Shown here piece after piece: positions 35,863 through 48,872 of a stretch of 64,000 bases of DNA. Position 1 is the stretch's first letter. Each line of letters opens with the position of its first letter. A model generated the notes under the pieces. The model made no database searches, was not told the origin of the DNA, and saw only the letters and a list, made by a program, of their open reading frames with translations. The translations under genes and the position numbers were made by a program. Source of the stretch: Panulirus ornatus (Eukaryota; Arthropoda; Malacostraca; Decapoda; Palinuridae); assembly GCF_036320965.1 (NCBI RefSeq), contig NC_092261.1, positions 12,634,697 to 12,698,696 on the forward strand, written 5' to 3'.

Positions 35863-37272
35863 CATCAACTCTAACAAAGACAGTGATATATTCTAACATC
35901 TGGGATCACAGAAGTCTGGCTCTGTGCCTGGTATCATACACCCACCTGCATCTACCCTTTCCATTGAGGCCACAGACGAACTTACACATGCTAGTATTAT
36001 CCAAAGTATCTTTTCACAGATGTTTGAAGCTGGGACCATCGCCCACCCTGAGACACGCCAATAAAAGAACAGATCGAGACTCTGATGAAGTCATTCCAAA
36101 CGAGCTCACTCAACGTATTACAGTCAAAGTATAATGCAGACGAGTATGTAACATGATGACCTGTGCGTTTCATATTTCACAAAAAAATCATACCACCATA
36201 TTTCGTCACATGATTGTGTAATAACGGCTTCATACATCATTTTTCAGTTCGTCTGTTAATTTGTGTACACAAATATTTGCGTGAAGCTGGTTTGTATGAA
36301 GCTTTGGATATATCAAGGGTTAAAACGCAGGATTCCCTAACGTCCCTTTACAGATGATGAGAAAGATAGGATCGGATATCATCCATGGATCTTGAGAATG
36401 CCGTACTGATGATCAAAGAGAAAATTGAGAGTTTCAAGATGGTTCAAGAAATGGAAGTTTAAGGGGAATTCAAAGACCTTTAGAAGTAGTATAAGTAAAA
36501 GCAACAGAAGAATAAAAGGATCAGAACATTCATCCCATTTTGTGATAGGCTATACAGACGCATGGTTACAAGAACCAGAAATAGCTTTGTTTTCAAACAG
36601 GAACGGAACGCTTGATCAAGCACAGGCGTGAGTTTACATACACACTCCCTCAAACCACGAGGATGGATGCCATAAGCTGGTCAAAACACCTCAGTGTGTC
36701 CAGAAAAGAAGTAGTTTTTTGAGTCTGTACGAAAAGAGGTGATACGGACTAGGCATAGGATAGGTGAGAAGGAGCATAAGAGGATGAGGGAATGTTAAGA
36801 GTCATCCAAGATGATGTTAGAGAAGAGAGAAAAAGAACCCCCAAAAAAGAACTGCTTTGTCAGTAAGAGTGATAACTCTAGCTATCACCAGGAGGGAAAT
36901 GGGAAACGGAAGGTAGTAGGAAAGAAGTCGCTAGATAAGCTTTTGACTGAAGATCACAAAGAGTTATCAGTGGATGAAGGAGAGGGGGTTGTCGCACATC
37001 CTTCGGATGAAAGAAGGAGCGGCGCTGCTACGCCTCACGGATAACTTAACGTGAAATGATTCAGGGAAGAGATGAAAACCTGAACGCCAGGCGGAGGAGG
37101 AGGAGAAGGAGAAGGAGGAGGAACATCTTTTTTTTCCCACCTCCAGATCTGATATGCCACGTCACTTGACTGAAAGACCCTCACAGCAGGAATGGTCGAT
37201 AGACGGACAGTTTTATGTGAGGGGATGATGGTCACATTAACTTAGAAAAGAATACGGACATGTATCATTTCC

Positions 37273-37275
<3 letters not shown>
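35863..37275. other. Unannotated spacer
   Basis: About 1.4 kb of mixed sequence. Frames at 35841-36134, 36425-36631 and 36811-37044 are short and unrecognised. A GGAGGAGGAGAAGG tract lies near 37093-37122. No gene supported. Confidence 0.4.
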
Positions 37276-37311
<36 letters not shown>

Positions 37312-37328
37312 GTGTGTGTGTGTGTGTG
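37276..37328. repeat. (TG)n microsatellite
   Basis: About 53 bp of TG with one CG interruption. Confidence 0.97.
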
Positions 37329-38199
37329 CTTTACTGGAGAGGTGCATATGTTTACAACCCAATATCACTGACTCTTCTCTCATTCTGGACACCCGAGGCT
37401 CATCAAGGCAGCAATCAGATTATACAACTGACAGTATACAGCATACAGTATGCAATATACAGCATATACATACAGTATCTCACTAAATCCACTTAAGGGT
37501 CTCTCTTTCGAGCACCACTTCATTGCTTGTCACACGAATTCCAAGCTGATGAATCAAAGGTGCTTGTTACTGACATTGGTAAAGCCTATCCATGGATAGG
37601 GAGGGATGGGAGCGACATGAATGACGACGTGTGAGGAAGGGATAGGATACAACATCGGGGAGGTACCTAGCTTACTGCCAGACTGTGTGAGGTGTGGGTG
37701 GTGAGGGGTTGTGCCACCGTCTGGCTATGTACCCTACGGCTCATCAACTGGGTTAGCCAGACTGTGTTGACATGAGAACGAACAACATATAACAACACAG
37801 GATTCGTTTTTCACGTTTCCTTTTTTTTTCATTTCCCTACAACAAGCAGTGGTGTTAACAGCCAACATTTTGCGATCAGTTATGGATTTATGGAATTCAA
37901 TTTCACGAACAAAGGGAAGTTTTGGTAGAAAAATCATACATTCTTTTTTTTTTCATGGTGAAAATTACGAATATAAAACACAAGTGTTGAATGGTCAGAC
38001 TTCTCTGGAGAGGTTGGAAATATATTTGGGTGTAACAAGTCTATTTTATTCTCTTCCTGCAGTAAAGTTTGATATGCAAGGTACGAGACTACGTAAATGT
38101 AGTGGTTAATGGATGACAGGAGGAATGGTTAAAAAAAAAAAAGAACCTTTACATGCGTAAAGTGAGGATTGAAACTAGATTAGGGTGTTTCAACATATA

Positions 38200-38201
<2 letters not shown>
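37329..38201. other. Unannotated spacer
   Basis: Has a small ACAGTATACAGCATAC-type repeat at 37428-37475. Open frames of up to 86 codons are unrecognised. Confidence 0.4.

Positions 38202-38240
<39 letters not shown>
38202..38240. repeat. (CT)n microsatellite
   Basis: About 39 bp of CT. Confidence 0.97.
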
Positions 38241-38242
<2 letters not shown>

Positions 38243-38313
38243 GAAACTCCTTCTTCTCGCCTTGTTGTTGTCGCCGTTTTAATTGTGGTTATTTTTGTTT
38301 CCTACTGTGGCTA

Positions 38314-38621
38314 GCTGTGGTAGGTACCTTGCTGCTGTCAGCTGTGGTAGGTACCTTGCTGTTGTCAGCTGTGGTAGGTACCGTGCTGTCGTCAGCGGTG
38401 GTAGGTACCGTGCTGTTGTCAGCTGTGGTAGGTACCGTGCTGTCGTCAGCTGTGGTAGGTACCGTGCTGCTGTCAGCTGTGGTAGGTACCTTGCTGTTGT
38501 CAGCTGTAGTAGGTAACGTGCTGTTGTCAGCTGTGGTAGGTACCGTGCTGAGGTCAGCTGTGGTAGGTACCGTGCTGAGGTCAGCTGTGGTAGGTACCGT
38601 GCTGTTGTTAGCTGTGGTAGG
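38314..38621. repeat. 27-bp minisatellite, about 11 copies
   Basis: Unit GCTGTGGTAGGTACCGTGCT plus GTTGTCA. Because 27 is a multiple of three, open frames persist on both strands (periodic VVGTVLLSA on plus), with no biological support. Confidence 0.95.
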
Positions 38622-38818
38622 GGGTACCAGGATAATGTGAGGGAGGGCCTCACACCTCCGGCTTAGCTAGTTTACTGGTGCTAATGTGTTTACCACCTCG
38701 GGAGGTCGGCGTTTTTAGCTGTGCTCACACCTGATTACCAGAGTGTAGGGTGTGCTGATGGCTGGCTGGATGGTTAATGGGAGAGAGGTGGCGTGGTTAA
38801 GTGTAGGGAAGGAAGGAA

Positions 38819-38820
<2 letters not shown>

Positions 38821-38857
<37 letters not shown>
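38821..38857. repeat. (TG)n microsatellite
   Basis: About 37 bp of TG. Confidence 0.97.
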
Positions 38858-38860
<3 letters not shown>

Positions 38861-38999
38861 TTACTATTTGTGTGTTATAATAAGAGACTTTTACACTGGC
38901 GTTGCCCCATTTCTTTAAAGTATTCAGTTTGAATTTTTGCAACTAGGCATCAAACTGAGTTTTATAAAGTTTAAGTCCCCTTGTTTTTCGGCAATGCAT

Positions 39000-39540
39000 T
39001 CCTCACTTTACACTTTCCTCGTGATCTCTGCATCACCTGCAAAATTTACTCGAGAAGGAGAACCATACCTTCTGTCATTTACAAAGATCAAGAAGATTGA
39101 CGGTCCCAGCGTACAACCCTACGGAACTCCACCGGGTGACCCTCCCTCACTCATATCGAAAAGGTTTCCCTCTGACTTACGTCCTTTGGTTCCCTTCCAC
39201 TAAGATAATCTCTCCACTGAAAGGGTCTCCCCCTTATTCCTGCATAATCTGACCCCAGTACGGTACACCGTCAAACGCTTTCTGGTAGCTCAGACACGTC
39301 CAATCCACCCAGCCTTTTCTTATGTCTAAATCAGAGTTCACTCTCTCATAGAAACCTAATAAGTTCGATAAACATGACACCCCCCCACCCCTTCTTTCCC
39401 TGAAACCACACTGTCCCTCACTTCGGTACCTTCTACTGTTCTTCAAGATGTACCATCCATTCGCTTTTTGATTACCTCATCCAATGCCTTACAGACCACA
39501 CTATCGTCATCAGGAAGACCCGTGAACATTTGATATGCAC
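39000..39540 (-). pseudogene. LINE RT fragment, minus strand, decayed
   Basis: Minus-strand reading gives SVVCKALDEVIKKRMDG, then QCGFRERRGG and SCLSNLLGFYERVNSDLDI. A motif-A segment YQKAFDGVPYWG follows. Further on, a decayed PGGVPXGCTLGP corresponds to SGVPQGSVLGP. This is the standard order of the fingers and palm of a non-LTR RT. Stops, frameshifts and an inserted G/C-rich stretch break the frame. It is a separate insertion from the triplicated RT fragment and of a different RT type. Inactive. Confidence 0.88.
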
Positions 39541-40140
39541 TGCCCAAGAATATCTAACCCTCAGTCATTATCACACATACATAACCTTCACTTTCTCCTG
39601 TACCATTATACGTATTATGCACACCACTCCCCTTGAGTCATTTACACTACAGGTCACTGGTACACAGAAAAGGCCCATTTCCCCTAGCTGACATTGACCC
39701 AGCTAATTCATAACGTACTCCTGTTTATCACTGCGGACGCTCGCGCCTCTCACTGAGATAATTGCGATAAACTCGCTGTAATTAAATTTGTTATCACTTA
39801 TCATAAAAATAAGCCTCCTAATCAACATGTTGAAATAGTATGAAACATTGCTACATTTAGCATATAAAACAGCTCGGAAAGTCTCTCTCCTGCCAGGTAA
39901 ATAACGTAAATAACAGAAGAATTGTGCTTTTACCTTTATTGGATGAGCGTTTCTCGTGCTCGCAGTAGCTTCTTCCGTTGACTTCATCTTCAGATCTGTA
40001 AGATACATTACCAACCGTCAACATAACACTGGCGCTAATTACTTATCAGAGAACACAATTAGCTGTTTATACAAGAGGGAGGGAATTCGTATGCAGCTTA
40101 TACACTCCAGTCATAATGTCTAGCCACACACTACGGGCAG
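39541..40140. other. Unannotated spacer
   Basis: The minus strand at about 39935-39995 has a 60-base open stretch flanked by TTACAG and GTAAAA, a weak exon-like arrangement with no recognised protein. No gene supported. Confidence 0.3.
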
Positions 40141-40149
40141 CGGGTCACA

Positions 40150-40350
40150 TACTACTGTGACTCATACTACAGGCTGGTGACACTAATGTCACAATACCGT
40201 CACACACTAGGGGCTGCAGATGCCACCACTGTCACAATACCGTCACACACTAGGGGCTGCAGATGCCACCACTGTCACAATACCGTCACACACTAATGGC
40301 TGACGCCACCACTGTCACAATACCGTCACACACAACTACGGGGTGCAGAC
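40150..40350. repeat. 43-bp tandem repeat, about 4 copies
   Basis: GCCACCACTGTCACAATACC then GTCACACACTAGGGGCTGCA recurs at 43, 43 and 40 bp spacing; outer copies are decayed. Confidence 0.9.
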
Positions 40351-41476
40351 GCAACTACTCAGAATTGTCACTCGTCTTTCATATACAGTACCAAATCAAA
40401 CAAAAAGTACCAAATAAACACAAAAAGTACCAAATCAAGCAAAAAATAATACCATATCTATAACACATGAAAACTTACATTGTTTATTGGTAAGGTGTTG
40501 TTCACTTTGTCGTGCAAATACAAGCAAACTCTCATAAACGTAACTAGGGAGGTATAAACACAACTAGAAACGTGGGTCTGTATAAACACGTAGACTAGAT
40601 GACAAACGTGATAATTACCTTGTTAACTACTGACCCGTTGATAACCTTGTGCGGCAGAAGTGCACGGATGTACTGACTGGAAGCGAATTCAGAACAGTTT
40701 CTACAGAGTTCCATGTCAAACATGAACAAAATATCCTCTTAAACATAATCAAGTGAGTGTGTATTATCATGTATTCCCCACGGGCAAGGTGCTTAACTTC
40801 AGATGGAGTGCATATCAAACATATAAACTAGGGTTGTTGATACTATGGGTCTCATATACACTAGGGAGTACTCATCATACACATAATATTGAATAGGTGT
40901 GTGTATAGGAAGTGTGTATACGCTACGGAATATTATTATACATATGATATCAAATGGAGTTGATCCTATATGATTTATATACGCTAGTGAGAGCTTAGTA
41001 TACATATGGTATTGAATGGAGGGAGGCGGAGGTAAAGAGGAGTGCAAATAATTCTTAAAACGTATCTGTAGTGCACTGCATATGCCCACTTTCCTTTCTC
41101 ATACATAGGTATGCTGTTCGCCCCTTACCACTCCCCTGGCACTTAGCCTTTCCCCATTGATACTATGAAACAGTTTATTCAGTGGATTGTCAGGTGTATG
41201 TGTATACATACCTTCAGAACATATGTTGAAATATCATCCTTGATCATAAGCCATTGAAAAAATGGATATATATCTCTATAGCCATTTTAATACACAGCCA
41301 TTCGCTAACAGGAAAGATACAAACACCCTCTCCCCCCTTTTTTTTTCTAACTCAAAAGAAATTCGTATTTGCATATTTAGTCGCTATAAACGACAGCAGA
41401 TATTTATGGTGTACAGCGGAATGGTGTCTGGGGGTGAAATACGTCTGCGTATGTGTGGGAGAAGGAGCCGCCAACA

Positions 41477-41480
<4 letters not shown>
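40351..41480. other. Unannotated spacer
   Basis: AT-leaning sequence with a small AAAGTACCAAAT repeat at 40390-40440. No gene or element recognised. Confidence 0.4.

Positions 41481-41518
<38 letters not shown>
41481..41518. repeat. (CT)n microsatellite
   Basis: About 38 bp of CT, complementary to the GA tract 118 bp downstream, so the two can pair as a hairpin. Confidence 0.97.
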
Positions 41519-41521
<3 letters not shown>

Positions 41522-41630
41522 TGTTCCTCTGTATTTTTCTTACTTTCCACACTCTTCGTTTCGTTCGATTTTCTTTTCTTTTTTTTGAGTTTACGAAACA
41601 CTTTGCCTTGTTGATGAACGTAATTCATCC

Positions 41631-41634
<4 letters not shown>

Positions 41635-41701
<67 letters not shown>
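41635..41701. repeat. (GA)n microsatellite
   Basis: About 66 bp of GA. Confidence 0.98.
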
Positions 41702-41703
<2 letters not shown>

Positions 41704-41998
41704 TTGTGATGAATGTGCGTATGTCGAGCCATTTTCATCAGTGCGTCGCTATTTCGAGCAACCATCGCTGAGAGCGTGCGTGTGGAGCAAACGATGAACA
41801 TTACATGGCCGTGCTCCGGTAGTCTTGAACTCTGGACGAAAATACGAGATGCTTCTCGTGTCGAACCTTTTCCCCAAGATTCTCAGAACAATGGGGGAGA
41901 TTTTTTGCAGGTGTAAAACCTATGGGGGATATGTGGTTTGTTGGCGTTGTTCATCCGCTTTTCGAAAAAAAAAATGAGACGTATCTACATGACATATT

Positions 41999-42000
<2 letters not shown>

Positions 42001-42056
<56 letters not shown>
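42001..42056. repeat. (AC)n-(AT)n microsatellite
   Basis: AC to about 42049, then a short AT run abutting family B copy 1. Confidence 0.97.
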
Positions 42057-42057
<1 letters not shown>

Positions 42058-42282
42058 TATCCCTTGGGATAGGGGAGTAAGAATATTTCCCACGTATTCC
42101 CTGCGTGTCGCAAGAGGGCGACTTAAAGGGGAGGTTGAGCGGGGAGCTGGAAATCCTCCCCTTTCGTTTTTAATTTTCCAAAAGAAGGAACAGAGAAGGG
42201 GGCCAAGTGAGGATATTCCTCAAAGGCTGAGTCCTCTGTTCTGAACGCTACCTTGCTAACGCGGTAAATGGCGAATAGTGTG

Positions 42283-42352
<70 letters not shown>
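42057..42352 (+). mobile_element. Short interspersed repeat (family B, copy 1) with AT tail
   Basis: Blocks in order: CCTTGGGATAGGGGAG, TATTCCCTGCGTGTCGCAAG, CTGGAAATCCTCCCC, CAAAAGAAGGAACAGAGAAG, GGGCCAAGTGAGGATATTCC, GCTAACGCGGTAAATGGCGA. An (AT)n run follows at 42285-42352. The same blocks recur at 48604 and inverted at 49872-50012. It is about 225 bp, noncoding and SINE-like in size, with no B-box seen. Confidence 0.88.
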
Positions 42353-42354
<2 letters not shown>

Positions 42355-43349
42355 TTTGTATGACATTAATGATGAGCCCTGATATACATCAACAAGCTAT
42401 GAATGAAATAAAATCAGACATCAAACAGAATATGTATTACTGGAATTAAATTTGATATAATTTCTCACACAGTCCATAATGTTATCTCTCGATATTGCTC
42501 CCTGTATTTCATGGCACTGCCCATTTTTCCCCCTCTCTCTTTTATAGTTAATTACGTTTTTTTTTTTTTAGTCCTGTGTTATCAAATGTCTGACCAGTAA
42601 AATTGTTTTGATCTGTTACAGGTCACCTGTCATGTGCTGACGTATTTTTCTGTTTCTCATATTCTATGTGATATTATTACTATTTCTATTTCACATTTTC
42701 TCTTACTTCAAGACGTGATACACAAGACGTCAGGAGCCGAGCTGGTGGGCTTAACCTCCAGTCAGGCCCATGACACTGAGCCAGACTGCGTGTGATGTGT
42801 CTGTTGGTCATACGTAACTGTATCCAACACCTTGAGACCTGTGGTACTCTCACCAGGTTGAAGCGAATGAAACGTTCCGATTAAGAAAAGACATGTGGAC
42901 ATTCCAGCTGACGTCAAATGATTGGCGGCCTTAAGCCTCAGGCAAACATAACGCGAAATCATTTCCTGATATTGATTTTGAGTACGTCTTTCCTCCAGTG
43001 CACAACAACGATACACTACACCGTTTCTTTAAAGCCTTCACCCTTTCTACATTGAGGTCGACAAGACCCTTCTCTGCTATACGGTACACTGCTCATCTTC
43101 CCGCCATCTTTCACCATTTAATATGTGGTTTTTTCTCTCTCCCTTCCTCCTTAATCTTCCACGAGACAGGATTAAACGCAGTCCACCCACACTCCACAGC
43201 TCACGAAATATAATTTTCCTCACTATTACCTTACGACAGTCTCCCACTACGGCCTCAGACTCACTTTCAACTCCTGAAACGCAGTGACTCGTCTCTCCTC
43301 TGTCAAGTGACAGAGGAGATATTTTTACTGTCCATCGCTGTTGACTTGT
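42353..43349. other. Unannotated spacer
   Basis: Mixed sequence with a poly-T near 42558. No gene recognised. Confidence 0.4.
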
Positions 43350-43415
43350 AGCAAAGTTTCTGCTGCTGCTACTACTGCTGCTACTACTGCTGCTATTACT
43401 GCTGCTGCTGCTGAT
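43350..43415. repeat. (CTGCTACTA)n triplet-rich tract
   Basis: About 55 bp of CTG/CTA/ATT triplets; poly-Ser or poly-Ala frames result. Confidence 0.9.
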
Positions 43416-43845
43416 GTGGGAGGCCACACGTCACGTCTCTCCATTACTCACATAATCTCTCAGTGCATCTTTATCATCTCCACATCTTTTTGCGTCTCTC
43501 CTTCACAAAAGCATTCTGCACATCTCAATCTCAATGTCCCTTTATCTCTCATGAGTCTCTTCCTTGCCATCAGGCTATCCTGCGTTTCTGTCTCATATAT
43601 ACACATGTGCGCCACAATGCTATATATACATCTCCCTTAGAACCCCACCACCATATGTCTCTCTAGCATGACCATATTTTCTGGTGTTTCAGTTGCCATT
43701 CACGTCTCTCATTTATCACCAAATCTCCCAATATGTCTCCATCACCATCAAGTCTCTCATTTTTCTTCCTGTCATGTTCCTCCATCACCACTATATCTTC
43801 CCTGTGTCACTCTATCATCATCCTCACACTTCCCTGTGCATCACT

Positions 43846-43849
<4 letters not shown>

Positions 43850-43910
<61 letters not shown>
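43850..43910. repeat. (CT)n microsatellite
   Basis: About 61 bp of CT within a wider C/T-rich region (43440-44000) that yields long Ser/Leu/His-rich frames of no apparent meaning. Confidence 0.98.
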
Positions 43911-43914
<4 letters not shown>

Positions 43915-44319
43915 CCTCCACATCTTCCTTGCATCTCGACATCACCACCACACTTCCTAAGGACTCTTCCCACACACACCCCAGTTCTCGTCACATTGCC
44001 GCCAGCATCCCTCACCCATATCATACAGCTGGTCTCAGGTGCCCTTCTTGGGCTTTCAGAGATGTGTTGTGCACACTGAGCCTCATCGTTCATGGCTTGA
44101 ATTTTCCAGCATTTAGAACTCATTCGAAATCAATCATCCCATGTCGGATTGTAATGAGTTTTATGTATGTAGATCTTCTTAACTGCTTTGTGTCACTCAT
44201 ACTTTAGAGTTAATAGGATGTAGACGTCAGCTGCCTATGGGAGTAGTACACCCGTCTTGAATTGTTACAGCGGCGTCCGGATTCATCTTACACCATTGTA
44301 AACTATTTAGAGTACCAAC

Positions 44320-44750
44320 ACTTAATGAACAGTTTTTTGGATAGTTTTCGACGAAATCGCTCATGTCTGACAGATCTACTCAACTTCTTTTAAAATAGGA
44401 TTCATATATATGATGAATATCATTCAAATGTTTTTCAAAAGTATTCGATAAAGTTCAGCAGGAAAGGTTACTCTCAAAAATGGTTTGACTGGCGGTGAGA
44501 AATGTGTAGTAACTAAGGGTTAAGCCCCATAATGGTTAATTTGGTTGGACGTAACAAGTGGTGTGTCCCAGTGATCATTCTCCAGACTGGTTCTCTTATT
44601 CATATATATACTAAAGATAATGATGATGGGCTGTATTGTGAGGTGTCGGAATTCGCAGACAACACTAAGCTGGGAAATTAATCTGCATCTGAAACTGTGC
44701 GTCTGCAGATTCAAACTGATATAGAAATAACTTATGGACGAGGCTCATAG
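44320..44750 (+). pseudogene. LINE RT fragment, decayed
   Basis: Plus-strand relics in order: FRRNRSCLTDLLNFF, a decayed motif-A/linker zone, a decayed motif B at 44548-44580, then DNDDGLYCEVSEFADNTKLG carrying motif C with the second aspartate changed to asparagine (FADN), and RLQIQTDIEI. Multiple stops and frameshifts separate these. The lineage looks close to the 27.6 kb fragment but the damage differs, so it is an independent insertion. Confidence 0.88.
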
Positions 44751-44759
44751 GTGGCACTT

Positions 44760-44790
44760 ATTGTGTTTCATTTTCCCCGTGGACCTATAG

Positions 44791-44872
<82 letters not shown>
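44760..44872 (+). mobile_element. Element terminus (hairpin family) with (AT)n tail
   Basis: GTGTTTCATTTTCCCCGTGG at 44764-44783 then ACCTATAGGAA matches the right arm of the inverted repeat at 14320-14350, and like it runs into (AT)n, here 44793-44872. Confidence 0.85.
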
Positions 44873-44879
<7 letters not shown>

Positions 44880-45475
44880 ACATTCCCCTGGAAACGTAGT
44901 AAAAAAATATCCCAGAAGAATAGCCACAGGAACTATGAACATCAATGGGCGGCGTGGGATACGGTAGGCTGGCTGTGGTCATCAACAAGTCACTAGGTTC
45001 CGCCTGGGTCAGGAAGTGGCTTCTCTTAATTCTAGTACCATCTTTGTTGCCCTCGTCCTACTCTTCCCTACTGCCTCTCTTGTGCTTCTTTCACCGACGT
45101 GACGGAACCTGAGGGGTCACATTCAAGGTTCTAGACTATCGTAGGATGTGATCAGTTCACTGGATGTTTGGTCGTGTTCTCGTACACCATTCTATGTCAG
45201 CAGACGTTTATATATATATATATATATATTTTTCTCCCCCCTTATAATTTTCCTATGGTGGGACTCTGCTTGAGCCACACGTTCAGTAGCAGTGTAGACT
45301 CCCCAACCACCTCCCTCTCCCACAGTGGTTCCTGCAGCTTACTTCCTGAGTAATCATGTTCTTATCTTGGCTTTCTTGTACAGTGTGTCTACCACTATTG
45401 ATCTACTTAGCTTCAATTTCACCAAACCTTATGACAGAACAACTCAGCAGTTTGGCTAGATCCTCTTGTAGGTTG
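44873..45475. other. Unannotated spacer
   Basis: Contains a short AT run at 45209-45229. No gene recognised. Confidence 0.4.
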
Positions 45476-45477
45476 AT

Positions 45478-45705
45478 GTAATCCTCCTGCCTTGCAGTTC
45501 CCTAATGACATTAGGTAATCTTCCTCACTTTATACTTCCCCTCATAATCTTGGTTAATCCTCCTTCCTTTATACTTCCCTCATGACCATGGGTAATCCTC
45601 ATCTCTTTATACTTTCCCTCATAATCTTGGTTAATCCTCCTTCCTTTATACTTCCCTCATGACCTTGGGTAATCCTCATCTCTTTATACTTTCCCTCATT
45701 CGCAT
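45478..45705. repeat. Decayed tandem repeat of about 38 bp, about 6 copies
   Basis: Recurring TTTATACTTCCCTCATGACC, then TTGGGTAATCCTC, with alternating CTCATAATCTTGG variants. Confidence 0.85.
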
Positions 45706-46126
45706 AGATGTCTAGATATGAGTCTCATCTTTCTCGTTAATTCAAGATGATCAAGAAGACATCGATCCCGATCCAACCTCTTTTCGAAAAGACTCCTTTG
45801 ACGTGCATCCTTTGCTGTCCTCTTGCTCTGGTGTTTGATCCAACGGAGGATAGAACTCCTCCTCATGCCTGCCTAAAGATCCATCTTCTTTACCAACCTC
45901 CAGTCTGGTACGGCGCTAAACGTACTCAGGCAGTCCAGATAAGCAGGATGCATCTATACTTTTTTTCATCCTTTGTCTAAAACTAAGATCATTTTCCAGT
46001 AGAGTTCTAAAAGGTCTGTTGTATATGACCTCCTCTGTCTATACTCTCGCTTAGAGAGCTTCTTTACACATAGTCGTTCATTTATCCTCTGATTAGGTTT
46101 TGTTAGAGAATTTTACAAACCACACT

Positions 46127-46195
46127 CGTCTGTCTGTCTGTCTCTCCTGTCTGCTGGTGGTGCTGAACTGTCTGTCTGTCTGTCTGTCTGTCTCT
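46127..46195. repeat. (CTGT)n tracts
   Basis: Two CTGT tetranucleotide runs separated by about 25 bp of CTG-rich sequence. Confidence 0.9.
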
Positions 46196-46504
46196 TTCCC
46201 ACCACACCAGCAGTCGCGAGACAGAGATCTCTCGGCTGGCCTATCTAATTATGTAAACTGTTCGTTAATGGATCCTCGAGGTCTCTTCATGCCCTATTTT
46301 GGGTTGAGTGGGAATCAGGGTTAATAATTAGCTCACTCGCCCAATGGCTGACGCCTCACTTGTGCATAATACCGAGTGGGAGAATATTTCTCATTCTTTT
46401 TTTTTTGGCTCATTTCATCAGGATCGTTAGTCTGCAAAAGAAAAGTTAATGGGAATAATCGTGTGGGTCGAAGCCTAACGTACCTGGCTTCCAAAATGGG
46501 AGGG

Positions 46505-46508
<4 letters not shown>

Positions 46509-46594
<86 letters not shown>

Positions 46595-46645
46595 GAAGAA
46601 GAAAAAGAAGGATGAGGAGGAGGAGGAAGAGGAGGAAAGATGTGG
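46509..46645. repeat. (GA)n microsatellite grading into GAGGA-rich sequence
   Basis: About 82 bp of GA to 46591, then GAAGAAG and GAGGAGGAGGA sequence to about 46645. Confidence 0.97.
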
Positions 46646-47080
46646 AGGAAGAGGACGAAGAAGCTAAATTTACTATATCACTGACTCAATATAAGTCTCT
46701 TTAAATCCACGATAACCGACAGACCGAATATCAAACAGGACGACACAGCGTGAGGGAAAACGCTACATAATCATCTCCTACTGTGATGAACCTCTACACA
46801 ATATCCGACCCTTACAATAGTCATCCAGGTACTGCACAACCCATAGCAAGGTGGGTCAAACCAAAATTCCTTTATACGCGTGTCGCATTCCTTTCATAAC
46901 TCGATCAAACCACCTCACACCACACACTGTCGTCAAACACTTCATTTCCAACACATCCACCCTCCTTCGTACTATAATAGCCTCTATGGTTCATCCTCAT
47001 CTTTCCTTCAGTGGCACCCAGCGCCTCCGGGAGTTGTGGAGCTTCGAGTACACGCGAGCGAATCAGTAGTATTGCGAGTC

Positions 47081-47081
<1 letters not shown>
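46646..47081. other. Unannotated spacer
   Basis: Mixed sequence; no gene or element recognised. Confidence 0.4.
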
Positions 47082-47144
<63 letters not shown>

Positions 47145-47152
47145 AGGGGTGG

Positions 47153-47191
<39 letters not shown>
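47082..47191. repeat. (TG)n and (CTGT)n microsatellites
   Basis: TG at 47082-47143, then a short spacer and CTGT tetranucleotides at 47155-47191. Confidence 0.97.
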
Positions 47192-47194
<3 letters not shown>

Positions 47195-47650
47195 AGTCAT
47201 GAGTCCTCTCAGATCTTGTGAGGACAGGTAGGTATCATCATACCCGTAAGATCCCTTGTCTGTCTAGCTCTTGGCCTCTGGGGCTGGGAGAGGAACTGGA
47301 TATCTCATGCCAGACCTGACGTGGGTTCCACAGGAACAGCAATATACATGAGGCGGGCCAGCGGGCCTCGAGGGAGTGAGCATCACGCGGGGAGTCTGGC
47401 TTCTTCCTGAGGGTATGTTTGTCGCTGGAACGTCAGGAGACACCACATGCCAGCTGTCTTCCAGCGGAAGGCATATTTTCCAGGCCAAATGTTTTTTTTT
47501 GTTTTTTTTCCCCAGTGATGTCAGAACAGCTTGGTTTACCGTAGGAATATTTTTTTTCTTCTCGATGCGGCTTTCCTAAGATCAGGTTAAGAGCTGTGAG
47601 TGAGGGAAGTCTTATGTTTTATCTTCATACATTGCCATGATCATAACTTC
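47192..47650. other. Unannotated spacer
   Basis: Mixed sequence with T-rich runs at 47490-47510 and 47548-47560. No gene recognised. Confidence 0.4.
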
Positions 47651-47654
47651 TCTT

Positions 47655-48085
47655 GTTTTCTTTTCCAGGACATCCGTCATCTTCAAGACCGTTAACCATT
47701 TTCCAGGACACCTGGCATGCACTACAAGGTTAACCGTCTTCCAGGACACCTGTCATCTACTCAGTTATCCATCTCCCAGGACACCTGTCATCCACTAGAA
47801 GGTTAACCATCTTCCAGGACACCTGTCACCTACTTAGTTATCCACCTCCTAGGACACCTGCCATCCACTAGAAGGTTAACCATCTTCCAGGACACCTGTC
47901 ATCCACTTAGTTATCCATCTCCCAGGACACCTGTCACCTACTTAGTTATCCACCTCCTAGGACACCTGCCATCCACTAGAAGGTTAACCATCTTCCAGGA
48001 CACCTGCCGTCCACTGGACCATTAAGCATCATCCAGGACACCTGTCATGCACGAGGAGGTTAAACCAACTTACATGACACCTCCT
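47655..48085. repeat. Decayed minisatellite of 35-38 bp with CTTCCAGGACACC core
   Basis: About 10 copies of variants of GTTAACCATCTTCCAGGACA followed by CCTGTCATCCACTAGAAG. The left edge follows a strong splice-acceptor-like tract (TTGTTTTCTTTTCCAG, ending at 47668), and each unit repeats a weaker CTTCCAG. Confidence 0.9.
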
Positions 48086-48603
<518 letters not shown>

Positions 48604-48798
48604 TGTGGCCTTGGGATAGGGGAGAAAGAATACTTCCCAAGTATTCCCTGCGTGTCGTAGGAGGCGACTAAAAGGGGAGGGAGCGGGGGGGTTCTGGAAA
48701 TCCTCCCCTCCGGTTTTTATTTTTTCAAAAGAGGGAACAGAGAAGGGGGCCAAGTGAGGATTTTCTCTCCAAGGCTCAGTCCTTTGTTCTGAACACTA

Positions 48799-48802
<4 letters not shown>
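48604..48802 (+). mobile_element. Short interspersed repeat (family B, copy 2)
   Basis: Same ordered blocks as copy 1: CCTTGGGATAGGGGAG, TATTCCCTGCGTGTCGTAGG, CTGGAAATCCTCCCC, AGGGAACAGAGAAGGGGGCC, CTCAGTCCTTTGTTCTGAAC. It is truncated at ACTACCTC, where a (TG)n tract replaces the expected 3' end. Confidence 0.88.

Positions 48803-48869
<67 letters not shown>
48803..48869. repeat. (TG)n microsatellite
   Basis: About 66 bp of TG at the truncated 3' edge of family B copy 2. Confidence 0.98.
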
Positions 48870-48872
<3 letters not shown>

